Notes under the pieces: model-generated
Database searches by the model: none
What the model was told of the DNA's origin: nothing
Seen by the model: only the letters and a program-made list of their open reading frames with translations
NCBI RefSeq assembly: GCF_018847375.1
Contig: NZ_CP072036.1
Span: forward strand, 1,178,001 to 1,242,000
Direction: 5' to 3'
Length of the DNA stretch: 64,000 nucleotides
Origin: Akkermansia massiliensis
GTDB taxonomy: Bacteria; Verrucomicrobiota; Verrucomicrobiia; Verrucomicrobiales; Akkermansiaceae
Translations under genes and position numbers: made by a program
Part shown: piece by piece, positions 37,851 to 46,533 of the stretch
Layout: each line of letters starts with the position of its first letter
How positions within the stretch are numbered: the stretch's first letter is position 1

Positions 37851-39002
37851 CTAACGCCCGGGTGCGGGTTTGACCGTCCCTTTTTTGAAGGCCTTCATGA
37901 TCTTGTGGAAGATGTCCGTATTTTCGTAAATGCCGGTGAACGCGCCGCTTCCCGCGCCGAAGGCGTACACCGGAACGGCCATGCCGTCGTGATTGCCGGA
38001 GCCGAACTGGGCGTTTATTTCCCCTTTCTCCCGGTTGCCGCCTGTGAGTGCGAACGCGCCCGTGTTATGGTCCGCCGTGATGACGACCAGGGTGCCGGGG
38101 TGTTTTGAAGCCCAGTCCAGCACGGCTCCCGCGGTCCGGTCGAAGTCGAGAAGCTCCTCCATCATTTCTTCCAGGTTGTTGCGGTGGGCGGCCTTGTCGA
38201 TGTTGGAGCCTTCCACCATCAGGAAAAATCCCTCGGGATTACGGGATAGGGTATCCAGCGCCTTCAGCGTGGCCCGGCGCAGAACGTCTCCCCGCCTGGA
38301 GGGCGGGGGAAGATTCCCCGGAGCGGTGACGGCCAGCGTTTTTCCGGGCGGCAGTGCGGCGGCTTCCTCCCAGCTGCGGGCGATCCGGTAGCCCTGCGCC
38401 TGCATCTCCTTGAAAATGTCCCTCCCGTCCGGCCTTTGCGTGAAATACTTGCCGCCGCCGCCGAAAATGAAGTCGGCGCGGGAACGGGGGTAATCCCCGA
38501 TGATGCCGTAGGAATCCGACCTTTTTTCATTATTGGCGCAGAAGGCGGCCGGGGTGGCGTCGTTCAGCTCGCAGGTGGCGATCACGCCGGTGGATTTGCC
38601 CATGTCCGCCGCCTTGTCCACCAGGGAGTCCAGCTTGTTGCCCCTGGGGCACACGGCCACCCTCTTGTAGAGCGTCTTGGTACCCGTCGCCATGGCGGTG
38701 CCTGCGGCGGCGGAATCCGTCACCAGCTTGTCCGCGCACCATGTTTTGGAGATGCCCGTTACCGGGCAGTTTTCAATGAACAGGCGCCCGCGGTTGGCCG
38801 CCCAGGCCGCGGAAAGGTGATGGATGCCCATGCCGTCCCCAATCATCAGGATGACGTTGGTGGCAGGGAGGTTCCGGTCAGGCTCCGGAATTTCCGCCAC
38901 CTGGTAGGGGCGTTCCAGAACGAAGCGCTGGGTCTCCGCCGCCGGAAGCAGGGACGGCGCAAGCAGCAGGGCACAGGCAAGGGAGCGCAGGAGGAAATTC
39001 AT
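37851..39002 (-). CDS. Exported alkaline phosphatase (PhoA family)
   Basis: 383 residues from 39002 (MNFLLRSLACALLLAPSLLPAAE, a signal peptide). The nucleophile is Ser97 in VTDSAAAGTAMATG. Metal ligands include Asp56 in MIGDGMGIHH, EGSNIDKAAHRN, VITADHNTGAFAL and the late His in GSGNHDGMAVPVYAFG. It hydrolyses phosphomonoesters in the periplasm and releases phosphate. The open frame continues upstream to 39152, but that extension has no export signal. It follows mscL on the same strand, with mscL's terminator between them. No Pho box was identified. Confidence 0.92.
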   Translation of the reverse strand: MNFLLRSLACALLLAPSLLPAAETQRFVLERPYQVAEIPEPDRNLPATNVILMIGDGMGIHHLSAAWAANRGRLFIENCPVTGISKTWCADKLVTDSAAAGTAMATGTKTLYKRVAVCPRGNKLDSLVDKAADMGKSTGVIATCELNDATPAAFCANNEKRSDSYGIIGDYPRSRADFIFGGGGKYFTQRPDGRDIFKEMQAQGYRIARSWEEAAALPPGKTLAVTAPGNLPPPSRRGDVLRRATLKALDTLSRNPEGFFLMVEGSNIDKAAHRNNLEEMMEELLDFDRTAGAVLDWASKHPGTLVVITADHNTGAFALTGGNREKGEINAQFGSGNHDGMAVPVYAFGAGSGAFTGIYENTDIFHKIMKAFKKGTVKPAPGR

Positions 39003-39040
39003 GCTGCCACTTTCCCGCCCGCGGCGGAACAAGTAAAGAG

Positions 39041-39076
39041 GAAAAATGTGCCGGTTCAGCGGGAAACCGGCACAAA
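39041..39076 (-). terminator. Terminator after mscL
   Basis: TGTGCCGGTT (39047-39056) pairs with AACCGGCACA (39065-39074). On the minus strand it is followed by TTTTT. It lies about 15 bases past the mscL stop, upstream of the phosphatase start. Confidence 0.8.
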
Positions 39077-39090
39077 TGCTGTTGGCGGCC

Positions 39091-39504
39091 TTATTTGACG
39101 TCCGCCTGTTTTTGCAGGATGTCCCGGATCTGTTCCAGCAGAACGACGTCATCCGGCTTGGGCGCGGGGGCTGCGGGCGTTTCTTCGCTCTTGCGCCTCA
39201 GTGAGCCGATGAGCTTGATGGCCACGAAGATGGAGAAGGCGATGATGATGAAGTCGATGGTCGCCTGAAGCAATTCCCCGTATTTCAATTCCACGTCCCC
39301 CAGTTTCAGGGTCAGGTACGCCAGGTTCACGCCGGAGGTGAGGTAGCCGATGATGGGGGTGATGATGCTGGAGACGAAGACGGAAACGATTTTGTTGAAC
39401 GCGCCGCCGATGACGACCGCCACCGCCAGGTCAATGACGTTTCCTTTAAGGGCGAATGCCTTGAATTCCTCCAGAAAACCTTTGGGATTGAAAAAATGTG
39501 CCAT
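39091..39504 (-). CDS. mscL: Large-conductance mechanosensitive channel
   Basis: 137 residues. The N-terminal amphipathic helix and first membrane helix (GFLEEFKAFALKGNVIDLAVAVVIGGAFNKIV) are the family signature. The periplasmic loop is short, the second helix is IDFIIIAFSIFVAIKLI, and a C-terminal bundle helix (VVLLEQIRDIL) follows an Ala/Pro linker. The pentamer opens when membrane tension rises and releases solutes during osmotic down-shock. It has its own terminator. Complete. Confidence 0.97.
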   Translation of the reverse strand: MAHFFNPKGFLEEFKAFALKGNVIDLAVAVVIGGAFNKIVSVFVSSIITPIIGYLTSGVNLAYLTLKLGDVELKYGELLQATIDFIIIAFSIFVAIKLIGSLRRKSEETPAAPAPKPDDVVLLEQIRDILQKQADVK

Positions 39505-39691
39505 GATGGATTGCTGCTGGTTGTAGATTTATTCTGGCGGCAAAAGGATAAAAGAAAAGAAAAATGAAATGCCGCCGAACAGAGATATGACTACTCGCCG
39601 GGATAAAATGTGAGAATCATGACGTGGCTCCCAAAAAAATCATTTACAGACGGGGCCAGAAGCGCAAACTACACGCGTATTACCTTAGCTT

Positions 39692-40948
39692 ATGAACACA
39701 GAAGAAAAACTCAACCGGTACGTACTCCATTCCTATGGCCGTTATCCCATGGCTGCCGTCCGCGGGGAAGGCTCCCGACTGTGGGACAGCACGGGGAAGT
39801 GCTATCTGGACTTCTGTGCCGGCATTGCCACCTGCGTGCTGGGGCATTGCCATCCCGTGGTAACGCAGGCCCTGCAAAAGCAGGCGGCCACGCTGGTGCA
39901 CTGCTCCAACCTGTACCAGATTCCCCAGCAGGCGGATCTGGCGGAATTCATCGTGACCAAATGCGTGGAGCGTCCGGGGAAGGTCTTTTTCTCCAACAGC
40001 GGCGCGGAATCCAATGACGGCTTGATCAAGGTGGCGCGCCGCTACGGCCACCGGAAGCCCCAGGCGGACGGCAAACCCCGTTATGAAGTGCTTACGTTCA
40101 ACAAATCCTTCCACGGAAGAACGCTGGGCAGCATGTCCGCCACGGGGCAGGATAAAATCAAGATAGGCTTTGACCCCATGCTGCCGGGATTTCGCCATCT
40201 GCCTTTCAATGACCTGGAAACGGCCCGCGAAGCCATCAGGCCGGAAACAGTAGCCTTCATGCTGGAAACCATCCAGGGGGAAGGAGGCGTCAACTGCGTG
40301 ACTCCGGAATTCCTGCGCGGCCTGGCACAATTGTGCAAGGAGCACGATCTTCTCCTGCTGATGGATGAAGTGCAGTGCGGCTTTGGCCGTTGCGGCGACA
40401 TCATGGGATGGCGCGCCGTGGCTCCGGACGTGGAGCCGGACGGCGTTTCCTGGGCCAAGGCTCTTGGCGGCGGTTTTCCCATCGGCGGCTTCTGGATTTC
40501 CGACCGCGCCATTGACGACCAGGGCACGGAGCTTGCCTCCATCATGGACCCCGGCTCCCATGGCTCCACGTATGGCGGCAATCCGCTCGGCACCACGGTC
40601 GGCTTGGCCGTGCTGCGGGAAATCGTCTCCCAGGGGCTCCCGGAACGGGCGCGGCGCCTGGGCGCGGAAATCCGCGCGGAAATAGAATCCTGGAACCTGC
40701 CCGTGATCCAGGGCGTGCGCGGCCTGGGCCTGTTGCTGGGCATCGGCCTCAATCCGGAGATGGTGGACGCGCCGGAAGGCAAGACGGTTGCCGCCGTGGT
40801 GGTGGAGGCTCTGCGGCAGGAGGGCCTGCTTTCCGTTCCCGCCGGGCCGGAAACCGTTCGCCTGCTGCCTCCGCTGAACGTGAGTGAAGAGGAAGTCCAG
40901 CAGGCGCTTGCCATCATCAGGCGCGTGCTTAAGACATACGTTAAATAG
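39692..40948 (+). CDS. argD: Acetylornithine/ornithine aminotransferase
   Basis: 418-residue class III PLP-dependent aminotransferase. The sequence shows LDFCAGIATCVLGHCHP, FFSNSGAESNDGLIKVAR, HGRTLGSMSATG, LMDEVQCGFGRCGD and the PLP lysine K256 in SWAKALGGGFPIGG, then HGSTYGGNPL. In arginine synthesis it transfers an amino group between glutamate and N-acetylglutamate semialdehyde. Related enzymes act on succinyl-diaminopimelate or ornithine, so specificity is by best guess. A TATTAC box sits 8 bases before the ATG. Followed after 26 bases by a double-ACT protein. Confidence 0.9.
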   Translation: MNTEEKLNRYVLHSYGRYPMAAVRGEGSRLWDSTGKCYLDFCAGIATCVLGHCHPVVTQALQKQAATLVHCSNLYQIPQQADLAEFIVTKCVERPGKVFFSNSGAESNDGLIKVARRYGHRKPQADGKPRYEVLTFNKSFHGRTLGSMSATGQDKIKIGFDPMLPGFRHLPFNDLETAREAIRPETVAFMLETIQGEGGVNCVTPEFLRGLAQLCKEHDLLLLMDEVQCGFGRCGDIMGWRAVAPDVEPDGVSWAKALGGGFPIGGFWISDRAIDDQGTELASIMDPGSHGSTYGGNPLGTTVGLAVLREIVSQGLPERARRLGAEIRAEIESWNLPVIQGVRGLGLLLGIGLNPEMVDAPEGKTVAAVVVEALRQEGLLSVPAGPETVRLLPPLNVSEEEVQQALAIIRRVLKTYVK

Positions 40949-40974
40949 AACTCAACCCCGTTTGCTTTATTGTC

Positions 40975-41433
40975 ATGAAGGAAGAAGCCATCAAAGCCCC
41001 CGGCAGTACGATAAGGCAATATTCCATCATGCTCCAGAACCGGGTGGGGGCGCTGTCCGCCCTCCTCGGCCTGCTGGACATGCACGGCATCTTCTGCCTG
41101 GGGTTCAGCATGCACGACTGCCATGAGGCGACCATTGCGCGCCTGATTGTCAGCGATCCGGAACGAACGTCGGAAATCTTTCTGGAAAAGGGCATCTGCT
41201 ATACGGAGTCCGAGGTTCTGGTGGCGGTTCTCCGCCATGGCCCCGCGGACCTCAAGAAGTGCCTGGATGTGCTGTATGCCGCGGAAATGAACGTCAACTT
41301 CCTGTACCCCCTGATGCCCTGCATGGCGCGGGGCTCCCTGGTCGCCCTCCATGTGGATGACCTCAACTTCGGGCGCACCGTGCTGAATTCCAGCGGCATC
41401 AAGGTCCTGTTCCAGCAGGATCTCAGCCGGTAG
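40975..41433 (+). CDS. Protein with two ACT-like domains
   Basis: 152 residues. Residues about 14-75 (RQYSIMLQNRVGALSALLGLLDMHG) and about 80-150 (VLVAVLRHGPADLKKCLDVLYAAEMNVNF) are each ACT-like folds, and no catalytic domain is attached. Such proteins usually bind amino acids and regulate biosynthetic enzymes. Placement 26 bases after argD suggests a regulatory part in arginine or related amino-acid metabolism, but no target or ligand is shown. Confidence 0.75.
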   Translation: MKEEAIKAPGSTIRQYSIMLQNRVGALSALLGLLDMHGIFCLGFSMHDCHEATIARLIVSDPERTSEIFLEKGICYTESEVLVAVLRHGPADLKKCLDVLYAAEMNVNFLYPLMPCMARGSLVALHVDDLNFGRTVLNSSGIKVLFQQDLSR

Positions 41434-41518
41434 GAACGATGGTTTTTCCGGCCTTTCCGGTCACCCGGCCAAAGGCGTTTTCTCCAAGCGCATCAAGGGT
41501 TTGGCGCGTTTTTTCGGC

Positions 41519-41546
41519 TTGACGGGAGGGGAAAACATGGTATGGT
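41519..41546 (+). promoter_or_regulatory. Promoter of efp with almost no leader
   Basis: TTGACG (41519-41524), a 16-base spacer and TATGGT (41541-41546) precede the ATG at 41556 by 9 bases. Confidence 0.55.
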
Positions 41547-41555
41547 ACGGGCCGC

Positions 41556-42122
41556 ATGGCAAAAGTACCCGTAATCAATCTTCGCAAGGGACACGCGGTT
41601 AATCATAACAATGACGTTTGCGTCGTGGTCAGCATGGAGCACAAGTGCCCCCCCCGCATGGCCTCCTACGTGCAAATGAGCATCCGCAGCATTTCCACCA
41701 AGAAGGTATATAACCTTCGCCTGACTTCCAATGAATCCCTGGAAGGCGTGAACCTCGCCCGTGAGGAATATGAGTTCAGCTACATTGACGGCATGGGCTA
41801 CCACTTCATGAACCCCGATACGTACGAAGACATTACCGTGTCTCCGGACATCGTGGAACCCGTCAAGGATTACCTGATGGAAGGCAACATCTACATTCTG
41901 CTTTTCACGGATGAGACGGTTGTTTCCGTGGAACTCCCCGCCGCCATCACCATGGAAGTGGCGGAAGCTCCGGAAGGCGTCAAGGGCGACAGCGCGAACA
42001 ACGTTTACAAGTCCGCCACGATGACCACCGGCCTGGTGGTGCAGGTGCCCCTTTTCATCAAGCCCGGCGAAAAGATTTCCGTAAAGACGGAAGACGGCTC
42101 CTACCTGGGCCGCGTGAATTAA
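41556..42122 (+). CDS. efp: Elongation factor P with atypical tip loop
   Basis: 188 residues in the usual three-domain layout (KOW-like, OB, C-terminal OB with VKGDSANNVYKSATMTTGLVVQVPLFI and GEKISVKTEDGSYLGRV). EF-P relieves ribosome stalling at proline runs. The loop that enters the peptidyl-transferase centre reads EHKCPPRMASY, with Arg34 where E. coli has the lysylated Lys34 in PGKG and EarP-type EF-Ps have the rhamnosylated Arg in PGRG. Neither glycine of that loop is kept. Neither the epm enzymes nor earP are in the window. Own promoter and terminator. Confidence 0.92.
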   Translation: MAKVPVINLRKGHAVNHNNDVCVVVSMEHKCPPRMASYVQMSIRSISTKKVYNLRLTSNESLEGVNLAREEYEFSYIDGMGYHFMNPDTYEDITVSPDIVEPVKDYLMEGNIYILLFTDETVVSVELPAAITMEVAEAPEGVKGDSANNVYKSATMTTGLVVQVPLFIKPGEKISVKTEDGSYLGRVN

Positions 42123-42148
42123 ACGTTCCCTTTTCCTGTTATTTGAAG

Positions 42149-42185
42149 AGTCCCGTCCGGGTTTTATCCGGCCGGGGCTTTTTCA
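42149..42185 (+). terminator. Terminator after efp
   Basis: agtcccg-tccgg (42149-42160) pairs imperfectly with ccgg-cggggct (about 42168-42179), followed by a T-run. Confidence 0.7.
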
Positions 42186-42286
42186 TGAGGGGACGGCGCG
42201 GAAAAAGACCAGAAGACGGGCCGGAGTACGGGCTTTACATTTGAAGCCGCGTCCAGTAAGCCATTCTCATTGTAATATTTTACTCC

Positions 42287-42940
42287 ATGAAAAAGTTTAT
42301 TGTCTTGTTGTGGATAGGGTTGCTGGCCGCTTTTCTGCCGGCGGATTGTGCCGCCGCAGTGAAGCTGGCCTGTCTGGGGGACAGCATCACCGCCGGGATG
42401 GGGGTTAAAAAGGAAGACTGCTGGGTATCCCGGATTGCGAAGACCCTGGACAGGAAGGCGGAAGTAGGAAACTTCGGCGTATCGGCGCGCTGCCTGCTGT
42501 TCAAGGGGGACCGCCCCATCACGCGGGAGAAGGCTTATCAGGACGCGCTGGCGTTCAAGCCTGACATGCTGTTGATAGGCCTGGGCACCAATGACAGCAA
42601 AAAAGTGAATTGGAGCCACAAGGATGATTTTGTAAACAATTACAAGGAGATCATTACGGAATTCCGCAAGCAGAATCCCAAATTGAAGGTATACTGCCTG
42701 CTGCCCATCCCCTCCCAGGAGGCCAGGGAAGGGGGGATCAGCAGGGAATGCATTGAAAAGGAAATCATTCCGCTCATCCGGCAGGTGGCCAAGAGCACCA
42801 AATCCAGGGTGATCGACCTCAACAAGGTGATGAAGGACAAGGGCGCCCTGCTGGTGGACGGCGTGCACCCCAATGCGGAAGGGCACGCCCTCATGGCGGA
42901 ACACATTCTCCTGGTGCTCAAGGGGAAGGCTGCCGAGTAA
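42287..42940 (+). CDS. Exported SGNH/GDSL hydrolase
   Basis: 217 residues. A signal peptide (IVLLWIGLLAAFLPADCAA) precedes an SGNH fold. Block I is CLGDSITAG with nucleophile Ser33, block III is IGLGTNDSKK, and block V is LLVDGVHPNAEGH with the catalytic Asp and His. These enzymes act as esterases or lipases; in gut bacteria many are sialate or carbohydrate acetyl-esterases, which would fit removal of O-acetyl groups from mucin glycans. Substrate not provable here. A TAATAT box lies 8 bases before the ATG. Confidence 0.88.
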   Translation: MKKFIVLLWIGLLAAFLPADCAAAVKLACLGDSITAGMGVKKEDCWVSRIAKTLDRKAEVGNFGVSARCLLFKGDRPITREKAYQDALAFKPDMLLIGLGTNDSKKVNWSHKDDFVNNYKEIITEFRKQNPKLKVYCLLPIPSQEAREGGISRECIEKEIIPLIRQVAKSTKSRVIDLNKVMKDKGALLVDGVHPNAEGHALMAEHILLVLKGKAAE

Positions 42941-43084
42941 CAGGCCGCCCCCGTTCCCGAAGGCAGGGACTTTTATATGAATTGGAAGGGGTTAAAGAAA
43001 CTGGATGGACCTTACGGATACGGCGAAGCCGGAATTCTCTTTTTGCTCTATCCGTTCCATGCGCCCCTGGCCGTTCACGTTTCC

Positions 43085-44080
43085 CTATTCGTCTAGCGCT
43101 TTCTGAAGGCGGGACAGTTCCACGGGAGCATCCTTTTTCTTCTCTGTCCGGTAGGGAATGGTGCCCTTGTGGGGGGAATCCTTCTTCTGGTATATGCGGA
43201 CGTAATCTATTTCATACTTCTGGGGCAGGGGCAGTTTATTCAGATCGCCTCCTGTGGCGCCCATGGCCAGGTTCAGGATGATGAAATGGGGCTGACGGAA
43301 GGGATTGGCGACTTCCTTGTAAACGGCGTTGACGGTGTTGTCCAGGGGCGTCCTGTTCAGCAGGATGTCGTCCGCATACAGGCGCACTTCCTTTTCATCC
43401 CAGTCCATGCGGAAGACATGGAAGCTGTCCGCCCAGTCCGCATGCCTTTCCTGGAGCCATTTGAGCGGCGTGTAGGTAGTGCTCCATTTGCCCACGTGTT
43501 TTTTGGGGGAGGCCCAGCAGAGGTTGGCCAGGTAGGTGGACTGGTAGTACTCCATGATGTCTATTTCCCCGCACATGGGCCATCCTTCCTTGACGCCCAT
43601 GGTCCAGAAGGCGGGCCACATGCCCTCCCGCGGGCTGAATCTGGCCCGGATTTCAAACCGCCCGTACAGCCAGGAAAACTTGCCGCGCGTGGTCAGGGAG
43701 GCGGAGGTGTAATCCGCTTCCTTGCGCGTCGTCTGCCAATTCTTTCCCGCCGGGTCATAATGGGGATTGGCGTGTTTTTCCTTTTTGCCTTCAATAATCA
43801 GCATGCCGTCCTCGCACCGGGCGTTTTCCGGCTGGTACCACTGTTCCTCCTTGTTGCGGACGAATCCGTGTTCGTAATTCCACTTGGCGGGGTCCGGGCG
43901 GCCGTCCTTGTCGAACTCGTCGTGCCAGACGAGTTCGTAATCGGAATAATCCGCTTTTTCCACCACCCTCTCGGTTTTTTTGACGCCGTCCCCGTGCAGG
44001 GTGTAAAGCTGGGCATGGAGGGGGGCGGACAACAGGGCCGTGCAGGCCAGGACTCGGAACAGGGTGGGAGCGGTCATCAT
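43085..44080 (-). CDS. Exported GH16 endo-glycosidase
   Basis: About 331 residues from 44080 (MMTAPTLFRVLACTALLSAPLHAQ, a signal peptide). A single GH16 beta-jelly-roll follows: VWHDEFDKDG, WYQPENARCEDGMLIIEG, the catalytic Glu172-x-Asp174-x-x-Glu177 in GEIDIMEYY, and FHVFRMDWDEKEVRLYADD. GH16 enzymes cut beta-1,3 or beta-1,4 linkages. In mucin degraders, members have been shown to act inside poly-LacNAc O-glycans, a plausible role beside the exo-acting GH29, GH20 and GH36 enzymes here. The C-terminal 30 residues are charged and outside the fold. Confidence 0.92.
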   Translation of the reverse strand: MMTAPTLFRVLACTALLSAPLHAQLYTLHGDGVKKTERVVEKADYSDYELVWHDEFDKDGRPDPAKWNYEHGFVRNKEEQWYQPENARCEDGMLIIEGKKEKHANPHYDPAGKNWQTTRKEADYTSASLTTRGKFSWLYGRFEIRARFSPREGMWPAFWTMGVKEGWPMCGEIDIMEYYQSTYLANLCWASPKKHVGKWSTTYTPLKWLQERHADWADSFHVFRMDWDEKEVRLYADDILLNRTPLDNTVNAVYKEVANPFRQPHFIILNLAMGATGGDLNKLPLPQKYEIDYVRIYQKKDSPHKGTIPYRTEKKKDAPVELSRLQKALDE

Positions 44081-44259
44081 GAAGGGATGAAGGTGTTTGT
44101 TACTGTTACGGGGCCGCGGGCGTTTTTTTGTCATTTTTTATTGGAAAAGGGTGAAGCCGCGAAAGCGGCTTGAGAAACGGGATTGATGGGATTAGTTTCA
44201 CCTAACAACATGGGAGCCTTCTTTGGTCCCGGAAAATCAAACACTCCGTTTTAACGACA

Positions 44260-46503
44260 ATGGAAGAAAAGAACTATCTTGTTTCCGGCATGCATTGCGC
44301 CGGTTGTGCTGCCAAGGTGGAGCGCGCCGTGGAGGGATTGGAGGGGGTGGAGCGCGTAGAGCTGAATTTGCTGACGGGGCGGATGACCGTTCTGTTTGAA
44401 AAGCCCGATTCGCCCGCCAGGGGGCGCATTGCGTCCGTAGTGGAGAAAGCCGGCTTCCACCTGGCGGACTGGCGGGAGGAACCGTTTTCCGGTGCGGATG
44501 GGGAGGAAAGCCAGGGGCAGGAGGAAACGGGAGGCTCCCGTCTCGTTTGGTCCGTTCTGCTGCTGGCGCCTCTGATGTATCTGTCCATGGGGCCCATGTG
44601 GCACTGGCCCGTTCCGGGAGGGGGCTGGGGGCTCTGGATGAATTTGTGGGCGCAGTGCATTCTGGCGGCCGCGATTCTGTGGCTGAACCGGCATTATTTA
44701 ATCAACGGCGTGCGCCAGCTTGCCGCGCTGTCTCCCAATATGGATTCCCTGATCGCCATCGGCTCCGGTTCCGCCTTCCTGTACGGGCTGTATCTGTTGA
44801 TTGCGGCGCTGTGGCAGGGCGCCAACGTGGACGGAATGGAACTGTATTTTGAATCCGCGGCCATGATCGTCACCCTGATTTCCCTGGGGAAATATCTTGA
44901 ACGCCGTTCCTACCGCAAGACGAACGCCGCCGTGAAAGGGCTGGTGAAGCTGGTTCCCCAGGAGGCCCTGGTTTGGCATGACGGCGCGGAGCGCGCCGTC
45001 CCGCTGGATGAACTTCATTCCGGGGACCTGGTGGTGGTGAAAACCGGGCAGAGGATTCCGGTGGACGGCGTCATTGAAGAAGGGCAGGCCGCGCTGGATG
45101 AATCGGACCTGACGGGGGAAAGCATGCCGGTGGACAAGACGGCGGGAGACCGGGTGATCAGCGGCACGTTCAACCGGGCCGGGTATCTCAAGGTACGTGC
45201 GGAACGCGTGGGCAGGGACTCCACGCTGGCCCGCATGATCCGCCTGGTGGAGGAGGCCAGCCAGTCCAAGGCTCCGATTGCACGGCTGGCGGACCGGGTG
45301 TGTTATTTCTTTGTCCCTGCGGTGATTGCCATTGCCCTGGTGTCGTTGGTTGCGTGGCTGGCTGCCGGGGAGGGATTTTCCTTCGCCCTTGCCAGGGCGA
45401 TTGCGGTGCTGGTGATTTCCTGCCCCTGTGTTCTGGGGCTTGCCACGCCCATCGCCATCATGGTAGGGACGGGCAGGGGCGCGCGGCTGGGCATCCTGTG
45501 CAAGTCCGCCGGAGCTTTGGAGGCTTTGAGCCGCGTGGATACCGTCGTTTTTGACAAGACGGGCACCCTGACGGAAGGGGAGCCCCGTGTGGTGGCCGTT
45601 CTGCCGGAGCCGGGCATGAATGCGGATGAACTGGTGGAAATGGCGGCGGCTTTGGAGCAGGGATCGGAACATCCGGTAGGGAAAGCCGTTTATGAACACG
45701 CCAGGCTGCTGGAACTCCCCATCCGCGCCGTGGCGGATTTGTCCGTTGTGCCGGGCCGCGGCATTTCCGGCGTAGTGGACGGCGTGCCCTATGCGGTGGG
45801 CAATCCCGGCTTCATGCAGGACAAGGGCATCTCCTGGAAGGAGGAGGAAGGCCGCCTCCGGGAGTTCATGCGGCAGGGCGCGTCCCCGCTGTATGTAGGG
45901 AGGGGAGACCGCCCTGCGGGAGTGATCATGGTGGCGGATTCCCTGAAACCGGACAGCCGGGCGGCGGTGGATTATCTGAAGCGGATGAACCTGCGCGTGG
46001 TCATGCTGACGGGGGACAATGCCGCCACGGCGCGGCACATGGCCGGGGAACTGCATATTGATGAAGTGATTTCCGACGTGCTTCCGGATGAGAAGGCCTC
46101 CCATGTGATGAAGATGGAGGAACGCGGGGACAAGGTGGCGATGGTGGGGGACGGCGTGAACGACGCCCCGGCGCTGGCCTGCGCCCGGGTGGGCATCTCC
46201 ATGAAGTCCGGAACGGAGCTGGCGATGGAGTCCTCCGACATCGTGCTGATGAAGAGCAATCCCGTGGGCGTGGCGGAAGCCCTTCAACTGGGCCGCACCA
46301 CCCTGCACATCATCAGGCAGAACCTCTTCTGGGCCTTCTTTTACAACATCATCGGCATTCCGCTGGCCGCCGGGTGCCTGTATCCGGCCTTCGGCCTTAC
46401 GCTGAATCCCATGATTGCCGCCGGGGCCATGAGTTTAAGCTCCCTGTGCGTGGTGTTCAATTCCCTGCGGCTGCGCGGCTTCAAGCCCCGTCTGGAAAAA
46501 TAA
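44260..46503 (+). CDS. copA: Copper-exporting P1B-type ATPase
   Basis: 747 residues. One N-terminal heavy-metal-associated domain binds metal via C13 and C16 (GMHCAGCAAKVE). The membrane core has the transport motif C388-P-C390 in ISCPCVLGLATP. The actuator domain carries DLTGESMPVDK. The phosphorylated Asp432 is in DKTGTLTEGEP, and SEHPVGKAV and VGDGVNDAPAL complete the ATP-binding and hinge parts. The CPC motif with a His-Pro dipeptide and a GMHCAGC domain fits Cu(I) export. No chaperone or copper regulator is adjacent. Convergent with recN. Confidence 0.93.
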   Translation: MEEKNYLVSGMHCAGCAAKVERAVEGLEGVERVELNLLTGRMTVLFEKPDSPARGRIASVVEKAGFHLADWREEPFSGADGEESQGQEETGGSRLVWSVLLLAPLMYLSMGPMWHWPVPGGGWGLWMNLWAQCILAAAILWLNRHYLINGVRQLAALSPNMDSLIAIGSGSAFLYGLYLLIAALWQGANVDGMELYFESAAMIVTLISLGKYLERRSYRKTNAAVKGLVKLVPQEALVWHDGAERAVPLDELHSGDLVVVKTGQRIPVDGVIEEGQAALDESDLTGESMPVDKTAGDRVISGTFNRAGYLKVRAERVGRDSTLARMIRLVEEASQSKAPIARLADRVCYFFVPAVIAIALVSLVAWLAAGEGFSFALARAIAVLVISCPCVLGLATPIAIMVGTGRGARLGILCKSAGALEALSRVDTVVFDKTGTLTEGEPRVVAVLPEPGMNADELVEMAAALEQGSEHPVGKAVYEHARLLELPIRAVADLSVVPGRGISGVVDGVPYAVGNPGFMQDKGISWKEEEGRLREFMRQGASPLYVGRGDRPAGVIMVADSLKPDSRAAVDYLKRMNLRVVMLTGDNAATARHMAGELHIDEVISDVLPDEKASHVMKMEERGDKVAMVGDGVNDAPALACARVGISMKSGTELAMESSDIVLMKSNPVGVAEALQLGRTTLHIIRQNLFWAFFYNIIGIPLAAGCLYPAFGLTLNPMIAAGAMSLSSLCVVFNSLRLRGFKPRLEK

Positions 46504-46533
46504 GGCGGCCTCTTCCTTTTTGGCGCCCTCCGT

